Part shown: one piece after another, positions 11,580 to 22,805 of the stretch | Layout of the letters: the number at the start of each line of letters is the position of its first letter | How positions within the stretch are numbered: the stretch's first letter is position 1 | Assembly (NCBI RefSeq): GCF_022458985.1 | Contig: NC_061772.1 | Coordinates: 4,885,501-4,949,500 of the forward strand | Length of the DNA: 64,000 nucleotides | From: Mugil cephalus | Lineage: Eukaryota > Chordata > Actinopteri > Mugiliformes > Mugilidae | Reading direction: 5' to 3' | The notes under the pieces: generated by a model | The model's database searches: none | What the model was told of the DNA's origin: nothing | The model's input: the letters and a program-made list of their open reading frames with translations, nothing else | Position numbers and translations under genes: made by a program

Positions 11580-12330
11580 TTCATAGGTTTATTCTTTTAT
11601 GTTATAGTTTTGTTCTTTTTTCCAAGTAAGTAATCAATGATGTGCATGTGACTGACCCCTGTATAGATTCATGAAGAGTTTTACAGAAGCGCAATACCCA
11701 GTGTTGCTGCTAGTCCTGTGTCTATTTTAATTATGTGTCTCTTTACTTTTTGTTTAATGTGTTTGGGCACATTAAACCCCAATGTCTGAGCTCGTTTCAC
11801 TTTTATTTCAGGCAAAATAAAAAACTAAATTTATGACACAATCACATAGACTTATGGTGACTAAATTATCTTTAATCTATCTACAAACACGTTTAAATAA
11901 GCAAATAAGGTATTAAAATTAAAAATATGCACAAACTATTATGAATTTCAAATAATAAAAACCTTCACATTTGTTTGTTTTTGTTTTTGTTTCTGTGTTT
12001 GTCTGTTCACTGTTCTAAAAAGAGACAAAAAAAACAATAACCCTCATAATTAAAATTAACTTAACTTTCCTCCTGTGGTTAGAACAGATACATTTGTCTT
12101 AGTTTGCATGACCTTATCAATTCTTCCCAACTTGTTTTTTACTGCATGAGAAAATATTAGTGTGGTGAGAGAGGTTTTAGAAAGGGTCCGCTGTGTGACA
12201 GTATAAAAGCCTGGAATTATAAATTAGTTAATTAATGCCTATAAATAAATAATTATCATATTGAAATGTTTGAAGGTGCAACAGTGGTGAAGCTGTAACA
12301 TAGTCATCAATGAGCAAAGCTATCACAAAA
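11580..12330. other. intergenic, nothing recognised
   Basis: AT-rich sequence without an open frame, splice-flanked exon or repeat that I recognise. Confidence 0.5.
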
Positions 12331-12337
12331 ATCCTTT

Positions 12338-12476
12338 CTATAACTTAAACCCAGTTAAGATTATTTGGGGTGAGCTGGAACACAGAGTAATGGAAAAGGA
12401 GCCAGCAGGTGCTCTGGAGGTGTGGCAAGTTTTCTGTCAGAAAGATAGTAACAGAGAGCCATTTCAAATAATCTAA
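12338..12476 (+). pseudogene. Tc1/mariner-like transposase C-terminal fragment
   Basis: One frame is open from about 12338 to a TAA at about 12476 and reads NLNPVKIIWGELEHRV followed by MEKEPAGALEVWQVF. This resembles the DLNPIE-LW segment that holds the last acidic catalytic position of Tc1-like transposases, but the Glu of NPIE is replaced by Lys. No flanking terminal repeats were found, so this is an old remnant. Confidence 0.55.
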
Positions 12477-12479
12477 CTT

Positions 12480-14480
12480 TTAAAACATACGTTTCTCTCT
12501 TGTCAAGGGTGTTACTTTAATAGATTTGACGTCTTCAGCTGTTGAAACTAGTCCCTGTAAAACAGGTTTCTCCAAGCTTTTGGCTGATTCACAGTTTGTG
12601 AATCATTTCCACAGACGTTTGTGCGGGTGGATTTTTTTTAATTTTTTTTTTTTTTTTCAGTGTCAGCATGTGCTGTGTCATTAGGGGCAAGCACATGAAA
12701 ATGGATTATCAGCAACAACCTTTGACACCCTTATGTTTTTGTCAAGCAGCTGCTCTGGGTCCCGTTGATGAAGGCCAACTGTGACTGTGGAAGCTCAGCT
12801 GTGTACTTTTACACTGAGTTCTGTTCTTGAATATTTGTCTTCTGTGTTTGCATGTGTGTTTTTCAACACTGAATTCATATCCTTGTGTTACTTGTGTAAA
12901 TGCTGCGTAAAACAAAACATATAATCACAAATCTTTTCTAGGTATAAACTGTATGGATGGAAGCAAGCAGGAGCAGATTAATGGGAGATTAATATATTTT
13001 TATTAATTTGAGCAGTTCATCAAGTCAGCGAGCAGTTATACATGTGATTTTGCAATGAGGTTAATGTTCAATTGCCAGCACTTTTAATTCATCATTAGGT
13101 TGCCACAAAAGCTACTTTACTCCATAATTTGGTGAAAGCACATTCAGAAAGCACAGCATGAATTTGTAGTTTTGCATGAAGATGCGTCATTCTTCCTCTG
13201 TTTTCCTGTTGGAAACAAATGGAAGATGTTAAAAAAAAAAATGAACAAATATGCACACACACCCTCCTGTTTATCTTTGTGAGTGCCTGGGCCACAATAA
13301 CAGGCCGGTCTTGTATCTTGTATCTTGTATCAGATAATATGTTGCCTCTGAATGTAACCCAGCCATCAATTGCTTTACACCTGGGCAGGCAATGGATTTC
13401 TGCGAGGAAAAAGAAATGGTCTTAATTTATAGTTATACCAAATTAGGGGAAAAACTACCAACTTACTTTCAGTTACGGATGAACGTTGGCTTCCTGGCAG
13501 TTTTCATCTTATGTGTGGTTACAGTCGTATCTGGAAGGGAAAAAAAAACCTCTGCAATGAACTGAAAACGCTTTAGAGACAGGTATTTAGTCTTTCTACC
13601 AGGTCTGTGTTCAGTACTCTGTTGTAATTCAGAAAGACTGTTGGTAGCTAGATAGGCAGGTGTTTTGCCTGTATCTGTTCAGGTGAGACTGTAACTCTTT
13701 CAGAGGACAGTGTGTATCCATGAACCAGAAAGTAGTCATTTAGTCCAGGAGGTCTTGATGATCATTAATTGCATGACAGCAAAGTGCTGAATTACTAATG
13801 TCTGCAGGCAATGCTAGCAAACCTTGTGTAAGTACTGCTTTTACACAGTAATCCACTCTATTGGATCAACATCATTTGTGTATATTTCTGGAAGCCACAT
13901 TGTTTCTTAATGTTGAAATTATGCCAAACATGCACAATCACAAAAACACCAGTCACTGACATCTAATAGTATCAAGACTAATACCTCAAAGTGGAGGGAG
14001 AACCTAGCCCATCTAGATGAGACTGTAAGGATATGATTGGGTGTATCACGAACATAACTGTTCACATACTTGCTAATACATTTTTTTTACACAATTTCTG
14101 ACTGTCTAGAACCTCCGTTTTGTTCAATTACCATATTATTACCATTATTACTGCATTGCATGCATTAGCATTTTTAACATATTCGGCCAAGCATGGATGT
14201 CTCACATTTAATTTGGAAGGTTTCCACTCAACATTTAAAGTGTAACTGATATCTACTGCCTATTCTGACAAGTTCTATCAATGTGCAGTGGCAATGGTGT
14301 ATAACACAGATGCAGCTTTACCTGGTCTATATATCAACTATCTATACATCAAAACATCCACACACAGCTCAAACACTTATACCATACAGTCTAGGTGTGT
14401 AGTGCATCTCATGTATGTGCACTAAGTTTTTGCAGTTAACATAAAACAACAGATTTAAATAAATCAGTGGGCAAAAAACT
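12480..14480. other. intergenic, nothing recognised
   Basis: Holds a T-rich run near 12630-12660, three TTGTATC units at about 13313-13336 and scattered short AT tracts. No gene or repeat family was identified. The 3' UTR of the astacin at 14488-17471 probably lies in the right end, but no convincing polyadenylation signal was found. Confidence 0.5.
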
Positions 14481-14487
14481 GGTCCAT

Positions 14488-16786
14488 TCACCACTGCTGA
14501 TGTTCTATGGAAAGAAAAGAGGCACTTACTGCAGCGGTAAAGGCGATTCACTCGAAGGATGTCATTAGGACTCATGGCAGTGGCTCTGCCAATGGCTACA
14601 TTCTCATCGGGGATGGGAATAATGGTTGGCTGCCTGTTACTTGAGAAGGCAAACCTATGATGAAAACAAAAAGCAGTTATCAGAAGTATGACACCTATCG
14701 ACCAATAGAAACATGGAATCAGGCCACAGCTTGAGACTGAACCAGAAACCCACATGGCAAGAACTAAGGCAACGGTGGCAAGGAAAAACTGCCCTCTTTT
14801 CAAGGTCGCTTTCTGTTATTTTAGTTTTGGTTTTAGATATTTGATGCTATGAAATAGGATATAACATCATAATGATTGACAGTTGCCATTGATAATTGAC
14901 ACTATATATATTTTTTTAATTTATTAATTTATTTATTTTTTCTGGCATTTAGCCTTTATTGAAGAGAAAAAATAAATAAACATGTCTTAAAACATTATTT
15001 GGTAATTAAATCATTAGGTGTTTTTATATGGCATATATTTGCTGTGGGATGTTCAGTGTTTGTATTGACATGTTACCTTCCATAGTGCATGACAGAGTTG
15101 TAGTCATAGGGAGTGCCAAGGTTTATGGTGTTGATTTTATTGAAGTTGAACTCCATTCCTGGTGGGAAGTCACACAACTCTCTGAAATTCTTATGGCTGC
15201 TCATCGTTTATGTATTAATAAGTACATTCAGTAATTTGCATACTCATACTGTGCCTGTTAAAATGCTAAAATAAAGTCATATTTCATAACTATTTGCACC
15301 CTGCACAATGCACAAAACGTTTTTCAAATTGAATAGACTCTCTGTAATGCAACGCACCAGAAATGACATTCTCCAGCAGGATGCGAACATGCTGGTCCCT
15401 GTCGGACCGGGTCTGTTCATGATTGAAGCCCAGGGCATGGAGCAGCTCATGTTGGACGATTTGCTGGAAAACGCAGCCCTGCCGCATCAGTGACACATCC
15501 TGGCCACCACCACGACGTCCGACAAAAGAAAAACACCTGAAACAGACCAGTTTATAAAACTACCCGACACTCTTTTGTGAATGCACTGCACGGCTTGCCT
15601 TGGCCATAGATAAACTATGCATGTGCCAGCAGAGCAGCCAGTAAAAAATAACTTATATGCATTTATATGTATGTGTTTTGTGTGCTCCTTACCCTGACAG
15701 AGACCGAATGTTCACAAAGTCCCTCTGTCTCCTCACCGGTGTGAAGCGAATGCAGGTAGATTCTTCAAATGACTGCAGACCACGTGTGATAACGTCTCTT
15801 TCTCTTTGGGCTTGACATGAAAAAACAACAACAACAACAACAAAAAACAACAAACAAACACACTTTTAGTAATAATCTTGTTGCTTACCCTGACATTACA
15901 TGAAGAAAACTTTTTGCACTGAAACCCTGCCATTGTTACGGATAATACTGTACTTTTCGGCTACTATTGGCTTGAACTTTTATAACTACAACAAATGTGT
16001 GTACAAAAGCTTGTCTGGAGCCTTGTGGAGAAAAAGTGCTGGAAAATGACAATGGCCAGTTTTTTAACAGAGGTCAAAAACGTCATTATTTTTTTTTTTC
16101 CTCTCAAAATGTCAGTAACTGTCACATGCATTGCTTCCATAGGATACTACTGAGGTAAACTGTGCTCACTTCGTAAACAACAAAATAAATACTATGTGTA
16201 AAACTTACAGTATTCACTAGAGATGCGGAAGGGTACATAGACATTTCCATCTCGGGATTTAGGCCACAGGCAGCCACGAGCTGTGCAGGGATCAGCGTTT
16301 TCTAGACCCGTTGGCACCGCTATGTCTCCATCTATCACAAGTGGGTCATCAAGGTCCTTTCCTGCAAAATGCCAAGAGGAGAGTCTTTTGTCCCTGCACG
16401 TGATTGTGTTTGTAAAGTCGATTATGTTCTCAGCTACTGTATATTTATAGCCGGAATCATTATTTCACCAAAAGAATGAGACAAACATACCGACATTGAC
16501 ATTGGCCTTTTCTAACAGTGTGGAGATACTGAAGTCGTCGTCGTCGATGGTGTTACCTGTGGAATAGAATCAGTTTGTTCAGGTTCCTGTTACATGATTA
16601 TATATTTACAGTATCTCACTGTAGAATATGAATCAACAAGACTTCATGTGTCACAGCAGTGGACAGGCAGATCAGAAGAGAGTACAGGTAAAAAAATAAT
16701 AAAATGAAGGCGTGTTAACACAAGAAAAACTAATAAAGAAGAAAATGATATAGAACCTAGATGCAAAATGAAAAAAAAATATATAT

Positions 16787-16818
<32 letters not shown>

Positions 16819-17471
16819 CTCTCTATCTATTTAGTGTAATACAAATTACATTATTTGAAAAAGAGTTCTGGATCCTGTCAGCCACAATTTGTAATAATTT
16901 CAATGCACAAATTAAAAAAAAAAAGACTGGAGTAAAACTTTAACTGAATAACAGTATATCATATAGTTCAATGGTATAATGTAAGTAATTAAAAAAATAA
17001 AAATAAAAAATCTTACCAGTGATTTCCTCCTGTTTTCCAAAGGAAGCCTGCATGATGAAATTCAAAACTTAATTCTTTTTGCATAAAATATAAGATTTTA
17101 ATCCTTTTAATCTGAAACTCTCTCATTCTCATCTTCTATAACTGCTTGTCCTCTAGAGGAAGATAACCTGCCACTGGGCGAGAGGTGGGGTACACCCTGG
17201 ACAGGTCTATCTAAAACTACAATTATAAAATGAAAGACACAATTTCAGAATTTTCTCAAAACTAGCATTTACGTATTACATCCCATATCTGTTGATCACT
17301 TTTTGTTTTGATGAATGAATGCATCGCATTTGAAATTGCTTTAGGGAACCTTTACTTACTGAAGTCTCTGTCTGTCCATGTTAACATGACATGTATACTG
17401 GTGCTTACCTGTAATGAAAAACTGAAGATGGAGCAGAAGAGCACGCTAAGCAGAGCAGTCTGGAGAGCCAT
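14488..17471 (-). CDS. six-cysteine astacin metalloprotease (hatching-enzyme/nephrosin-like), nine coding exons
   Basis: Predicted secreted zinc endopeptidase of the astacin family (M12A). Exons on the minus strand: 17409-17471 (signal peptide [20 protein letters not shown]), 17017-17047, 16491-16556, 16209-16361, 15693-15810, 15358-15536, 15077-15158, 14530-14654 and 14488-14504. All borders are AG/GT and phases join, giving 277 residues, close to the usual 260-280. The propeptide has the aspartate-switch type sequence VIDGDIAV. The mature part begins [10 protein letters not shown]. Zinc ligands lie in [19 protein letters not shown] (His172, His176, His182; catalytic Glu173), and the Met-turn is SVMHYG (Met227, Tyr229). 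Six mature cysteines include the N-terminal CTARGC pair typical of teleost hatching enzymes and c6ast proteins. Exon sizes of 179, 82 and 125 nt equal those of the two plus-strand astacins. Substrate is unknown: egg envelope or a general secreted role. Confidence 0.88.
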
Positions 17472-17520
17472 GGCAGCTTATTGGATGGCACCAACACACA
17501 AAGAAAACAAGTGCGCAAAC

Positions 17521-17527
17521 TTATATA
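17521..17527 (-). promoter_or_regulatory. TATA box of the minus-strand astacin gene
   Basis: TATATAA on the minus strand lies 50 bases before the ATG at 17471, leaving room for a 5' UTR of about 20 bases. Confidence 0.6.
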
Positions 17528-17944
17528 GATGGGAAAGCCATCTGACTTTCATCCTTATATGGCATACTACTCAACAAGCACTCATTGACTCAACAGGAAC
17601 AAGCAGTTATTTCTTAAAGGGGGCTGTGGTTGCAACAAATAGTCTCATGAAATTAGACAAAGTAGTTGTATTTTCCTACTCCACCCTGTTGTTTGTATGG
17701 TAACTGAGTTTCACTTAAACAGTTTATCAAAAGAAATAAAATGTGTGTATTTTGCTGTAGATTGTGAGGTTTATAGTTTTACACTGACGGCCAGGGTTGA
17801 ATTATTGTAGTGTTGCAATTTATTATTAATTTCTAACTGTATTTGTGATCATTAGGAATAACAGAATGTATGAAAATCGCAGGTAAATGCTGCGAATGAA
17901 GTGTTTTCATGGAAAATAACTACACTTAACTGTTATACTGCATG

Positions 17945-18080
17945 CAGTTTGCACATTTACTCAACCTCCATGTGGTGAAAATCAGAGGTGTAGAGTTACA
18001 AAAGCCTGTGTGTTTGTATCACTTCTGCAAATTGTGGGCAGAGTTGCAGTATGTGATGGTTTACATCTTACAAAAACAGA
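17945..18080 (+). repeat. diverged direct repeat, copy 1 (copy 2 at about 19690-19830)
   Basis: Both copies share ordered blocks: TGCACATTTAC/GGCACATTTACAC, AAAATCAGA, AAAGCCTGT, TGTTTGTAT-ACTTCT, GTTGCAGTATGT and GTTTACA. Neither has a long open frame or terminal repeats. The family is not recognised. Confidence 0.5.
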
Positions 18081-18134
18081 GTGACAATAGGAAACGTGGT
18101 GTGTGCATGTTTCCCATTGTCAGTCTGATTTTGT

Positions 18135-18180
18135 AAGATCATATTTAACTTATCTTATAAGATAAGTTGAATATGATCTT
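18135..18180. repeat. 46-bp near-perfect palindrome
   Basis: Two 23-base arms meet without a spacer at CTTATAAG and differ at one position only (TTTAAC against TTCAAC). The sequence can form a cruciform or, if transcribed, a hairpin. Confidence 0.95.
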
Positions 18181-18883
18181 TTTTGCAGTGTGACTTTCAC
18201 TGATGAAATCATTCACATAATGGCATCAAAAAAATCCATGACATTTGTTTTTGCACCAGCCATATTCTGTCTCTGAGATTGGACCATGTAAAGATTACAA
18301 CAACATATCTGAACTGCTTTTTTTTTGACATTACCCATAGTCATACTTGACACCTGGCTGCTTATTCCTCTGTTCCTGAGCCCACACCAGTGCCACTGCC
18401 AACTCAAGTTTGCGCTTCATTTGCCAGCCTCAGTGCTTTTTGCTTTGTGCGCTCTCAGACTTCTTCCCGCTGCCATGTGACACTGTCTGCATTTGTGTTC
18501 TTCTGTATTTCCACATGGTGTTAGCTCATTCAATATTTAACATACAATGATTTCTGGGTTAAGTTTGGTAAGATCCAGCCATACACTAGTATAGAAAATA
18601 AGAATGAGTGAGACATTCAACCCCTTGCAAAAACCTTACCACTGTAAGATTGAAATATACAGAAATAAAGAATCAAATGATCTTCCTGTCAAATGTCTCT
18701 GCAGTGAAGGTAGCAGAGGAAAGGAGCAAAAGATGATGATCACAAGACAATCAAGCACAGGCCCTTTGAGCTCCAGGACTGAAAAAAATAGTTCTATAAA
18801 TCAGTTGGATTTGAGTCACACTTTCAGACAGGGTGAGGAGATCAAACTTTGGGAGGGAGCTCAGTGTGGAACTGTCTCTAAGA

Positions 18884-19283
18884 CAGGGGTCGGCAACCTC
18901 GTGGCTCCGAAGCCGCATATGGCTCTTTTGTCCCTCTGCTGCGGCTCTTTGTGGCGAGTGAGAGGAGCAAGGACGCTGATCAAAGTCGTTCACTTTTTCA
19001 CTCTAACTGCGTCGGCAACTATTCACTCAATAGTGGACGAGCGAGAGCTACACAACAACTGAATGACATTAAATGCCACACTACACTCATGGTTGTAACA
19101 TCAACCAAAAACAATGAACTCCCATAGTGCATTGCAGCACATATACTGCTGCAATCGAGTATTTAATTTAGTTATGTATGCATAAATATTATTTTTTTTC
19201 TCTGTAGCAGTTCTTCCATTTCATAAATGCAACACACTATAGTTTTTTATAAATAGGCCTAGCATAGAGGTTGTCGACCCCTG
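18884..19283. mobile_element. nonautonomous hAT-type element (400 bp)
   Basis: The left end CAGGGGTCGGCAACC and right end GGTTGTCGACCCCTG are inverted repeats of hAT type. The inside carries the familiar 'GGCTCTTTTGTCCCTC...GCGGCTCTTTG' sequence. Flanking octamers CTCTAAGA and CACTAGGA agree at six of eight positions, fitting a decayed 8-bp target-site duplication. It has no transposase. Confidence 0.75.
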
Positions 19284-19689
19284 CACTAGGAAGATATTCC
19301 AAGCATGGAAGCATGAACATCAGGGAGGAGACTGTGGAGCAGACCGTGATTACACAGGAGGGATAATATAATATATTAATATAGCAATTACTTGGGATTT
19401 CTTAACGTGTAAGGAGAAGATGTTTGTATTATGGCTTGTACAGATAAACAGGAATTACTGTAATTCTCTACACTGCTTAAAGCACAACTCCAGGTTAAGA
19501 ACAGAATGTAAAACAGCCCCAAAACTTTATTGCTATATTGTAGCCTGCAACTTCGCACTTAATGCCACTATATTCCTACACACCGGTTCTTTTAAAGACG
19601 CACGCATCGAGCCATGCATCTTGACACATCTTCCTTTGACAGGACTGAAGAAGGCAGAGGAAACAATCTATTATTCACATTATCATTCT

Positions 19690-19830
19690 ATTACATCGTT
19701 GCATCACAGGTGGCACATTTACACAATCTCTGCATGCTTAAAATCAGACAAGAATAGTTGCGAAAGCCTGTATTGTGTTTGTATGACTTCTCCGAAATGT
19801 GGAGGTTGCAGTATGTCTTAAGTTTACACA
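19690..19830 (+). repeat. diverged direct repeat, copy 2 (copy 1 at 17945-18080)
   Basis: See copy 1: the same ordered blocks recur in direct orientation 1.75 kb downstream, with the hAT-type element between them. The stretch 19830-20540 holds nothing else that I recognise. Confidence 0.5.
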
Positions 19831-20550
19831 CAGCCTTGCAAAGTCTTGCAAAAACAGGAGCAATGATTTGGTAAAGAGTTTAGAGAAATAGATTGCATGT
19901 GCTACTTTGAAGCAAGAGTTTTGGACATGTAAACAATTATTATTATTAGCCTTATAGCATGTCATAGCAATTTACAGCAAGCACATTACATGTTTAGTGA
20001 TGTATTTCCACACACGCGATGAACCGCTGCTAGTTTGCTGCAAAAACCCACTGGACCCAGTGTGTATGCATGACAGAGAAAGGATTACTTTTGGTACAGT
20101 TACTGAATCACCGTATCCGCTATTTTCTGCAGGTGCTTCGTCACATGACTATTGTTGATGACATGACACCTTCACCTTAATGTGAATCTGTTGAAAGTTG
20201 TTCGCTGTTTGAAAGTATTTACTGCAGTCAAAAATGACAGCGCCTGTGGATCAAACTGAATTTAAGGTACATGCATGAATTTAATCTTACATTAATGTTT
20301 AACTAACATTGACCCTTTGTTTTATGTTATTTTGACTCTACAGATGACAGAAAACTAGTCATCTATGCACACATTCTTGTGACAAAGAAAATAAAAACTA
20401 TTCTATGCCGCATGTTCTTTTTTTTGTGGCTTACCCTCTGTGACGAGCTTTGTGCTTTTAGATTATGTGTAGGAAGAAGTGGTCTCACTGCTGTATGGTT
20501 GCTACGCTGAAATGTTCTGATAGGAGTGTGATACAACAAGGTTATATTCA

Positions 20551-21647
20551 CAGTGCCTTGAAAAAGTATTCATACCACTTGAACTTTTTCACATTTTGTG
20601 ACCTTACAATCACAAACTTGAATGTATTTAGTTTAGATTTTATATGATAGACCAACAAAAAGTACATAATTGACAAAATGACATGGTTTTCAAAATTTTA
20701 AACAAATATAAAGCTGAAAAGGGTGGTGTGCATTTGTATTCAGTCCCTTGTACTCTGATACCCCTAAATACAATCCAGTGCAATCAATTGCCTTCAAAAG
20801 TCACCTAATTAGTAAACTGACTCCACCTGTGTGTACTTTACTCATAGTATAAATACACCTGTTCTGTGAAAGCCTCAGTGGTTTGTTAGAGAGCACTAGT
20901 GAACAACAGCATCATGAAGAACAAGGAACTCACCAGACAGATCAGGGATAAAGTTGTGGAGAAGTTTAAAGCAGGGTTAAGTTATATAAAAAAAAAATAT
21001 CCCAAGCTTTGAACATCTCAAGGACCACTGTTCAATCCATCATCCAAAAATGGTAAAAGTATGGCACAACTGCAAACCTACCAAGACATGGCCGTCCATC
21101 CAAAGTGACAGAGCAAGCGAGGAGAGCACTGGTCAGAGAAGCAGCCATAGGCCCTTCGTCACTCTGGAGGAGCTGCAGAAATCCACAACTCATCTGTCCA
21201 CAGGAAAACAATAAGTTGTGCACTCCAAAATCTGGCCTTTATGGAAGAGTGGCAAGAAGAAAGCCATTGTTGAAAGAAAGGCAGAAGAAGTCCTGTTTGC
21301 AGTTTGCCACAAGCCATGTAGGGGACACTGCAAACATGTGGAAGAAGGTGCTTTGGTCAGATGAGACCAAAATTGAACTTTTTGGCCAAAATGCAAAGTG
21401 CTATGTGTGGTGGAAAACTAACACTGCTCATCACCCTGAACACACCATCCCCACTGTGAAACATGGTGGTGGCAACATCATGCTGTGGGGATGTTTTTTT
21501 TCATCAAAAGAGACAAGAAAGCTGGTTGATGGGAAGATGAATGGAGCTAAATACAGGGCAATCCAGGAAGAAAACCTGTTGGAGGCTGCAAAGGACTTGA
21601 GTTTGGGAAGGAGATTCAAGGGGTATGAATACTTTTTCAAGGCGCTG
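20551..21647 (+). mobile_element. Tc1-like transposon, inactive, with internally deleted transposase
   Basis: Terminal inverted repeats: CAGTGCCTTGAAAAAGTATT at the left and its complement AATACTTTTTCAAGGCGCTG at the right. The interior starts with a transposase ATG at about 20914 (MKNKELTRQIRDKVVEKFKA). Stops and a frameshift follow, and from 21105 to 21656 the frame is open again, with the DDE segment VLWSDETKIELFGQNAKCYV and TVKHGGGNIMLWGCFF. The last part with the third catalytic residue is deleted: the frame jumps from EENLLEAAKDLSLGRRF into the right terminal repeat. It therefore cannot encode an active enzyme. TA flanks are only clear on the right side. Confidence 0.88.
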
Positions 21648-21659
21648 TATATTTAAGAT

Positions 21660-22330
21660 GACCATGTAATTCACGTAAGGAAAAGCAACGCTTCCAAATG
21701 TTGCAACAAAAGGCCTGTTTTGAAATGTCAATTTGGATTTATGTGCTTTGAGAACTGGTTGATACATACTTACCATGTCATTAAAATTAATAAGCATTAA
21801 TAAGTATTAAATAGTATGTATTAAATATGAAATTAATTAGATTTTGCCTTAATAACCACATAACAATGTCAACAATTCATTTTTCGTTTCAAGATTCGTA
21901 GCATGAGAAATGAGACTAATGTATTTGTAACCCAGTCTGCAACAAACACTCATCACAGTATGAAAGAGTCAGAATAAAGGCAATGTTGTTTTGTGGTGGG
22001 ATTTGTCTTCTGGTTTGAAAATTGAGGAAACTGACAATATGTTTCTGAAGCCTGTTGCATGTTGTCCATCTATCCATGTATCCATCCACTGATTGGTATT
22101 CATTGTTCTGCAGCACGAGATCAATAAAGAAAGAGAGGGCCACAAGGCAGAATGTTTAATGAGAGATCAGTAAGAGAATGTTTCACAATCAGTGTCATCA
22201 GAACAATGATTTACTGTGGCAGTCACAGTGTTAGTATACAACGAAGCTGTGATAAATATACATAATGCTGCATGCATATAGGTCTTGGGAAATACTGGGA
22301 CTATAGGAATATACGAATATACCTTTTCTA
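21660..22330. other. intergenic, nothing recognised
   Basis: AT-rich spacer between the Tc1-like element and the duplicated astacin block. No gene or recognisable repeat was seen. Confidence 0.5.
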
Positions 22331-22637
22331 CTGAATTTCAAGAAAAGCAGGACTCCTCCTGTTACTATTAAAACTGGAAAATGTGCAAGTATATCCAAGA
22401 TATAAGCTAGACAAAAGTTCTCCAACAACTCTAGAGGTAACTTTGGGAAACAGTGCACCTACATTATTTTCACACTCCAAACACACACCAAGTGTCATTT
22501 TCCCACACATACACTCAAGGTATGAGGATCTTTGAAATATATGTGCCTGCACCATACGTGACCGATAAGCCTCTAAATTTAGCTGATTCCATTGGTTTTC
22601 ACCGTACTCAGACAATCCATATATGGTAGACCTGACA

Positions 22638-22645
22638 TATATAAA
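22638..22645 (+). promoter_or_regulatory. TATA box of astacin copy 1
   Basis: TATATAAA lies about 30 bases before a short untranslated exon that ends CCACAAG|GTGAGT at 22681. The same promoter is repeated in copy 2 (32354-32361). Confidence 0.7.
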
Positions 22646-22805
22646 CCCTGCAGTTAGACCTCTACTCCACAGGTCCACAAGGTGAGTCCAGCTGCAGAAT
22701 GCAGGGGAGTGTGAACTAAATATATGAAGATGAACCTGTCTTTGTATCTCTGCTCTGAGTGAAGCCTCTGTCTAATTCCAGTTTGTATCCTGCAGGTCTG
22801 CTGAG

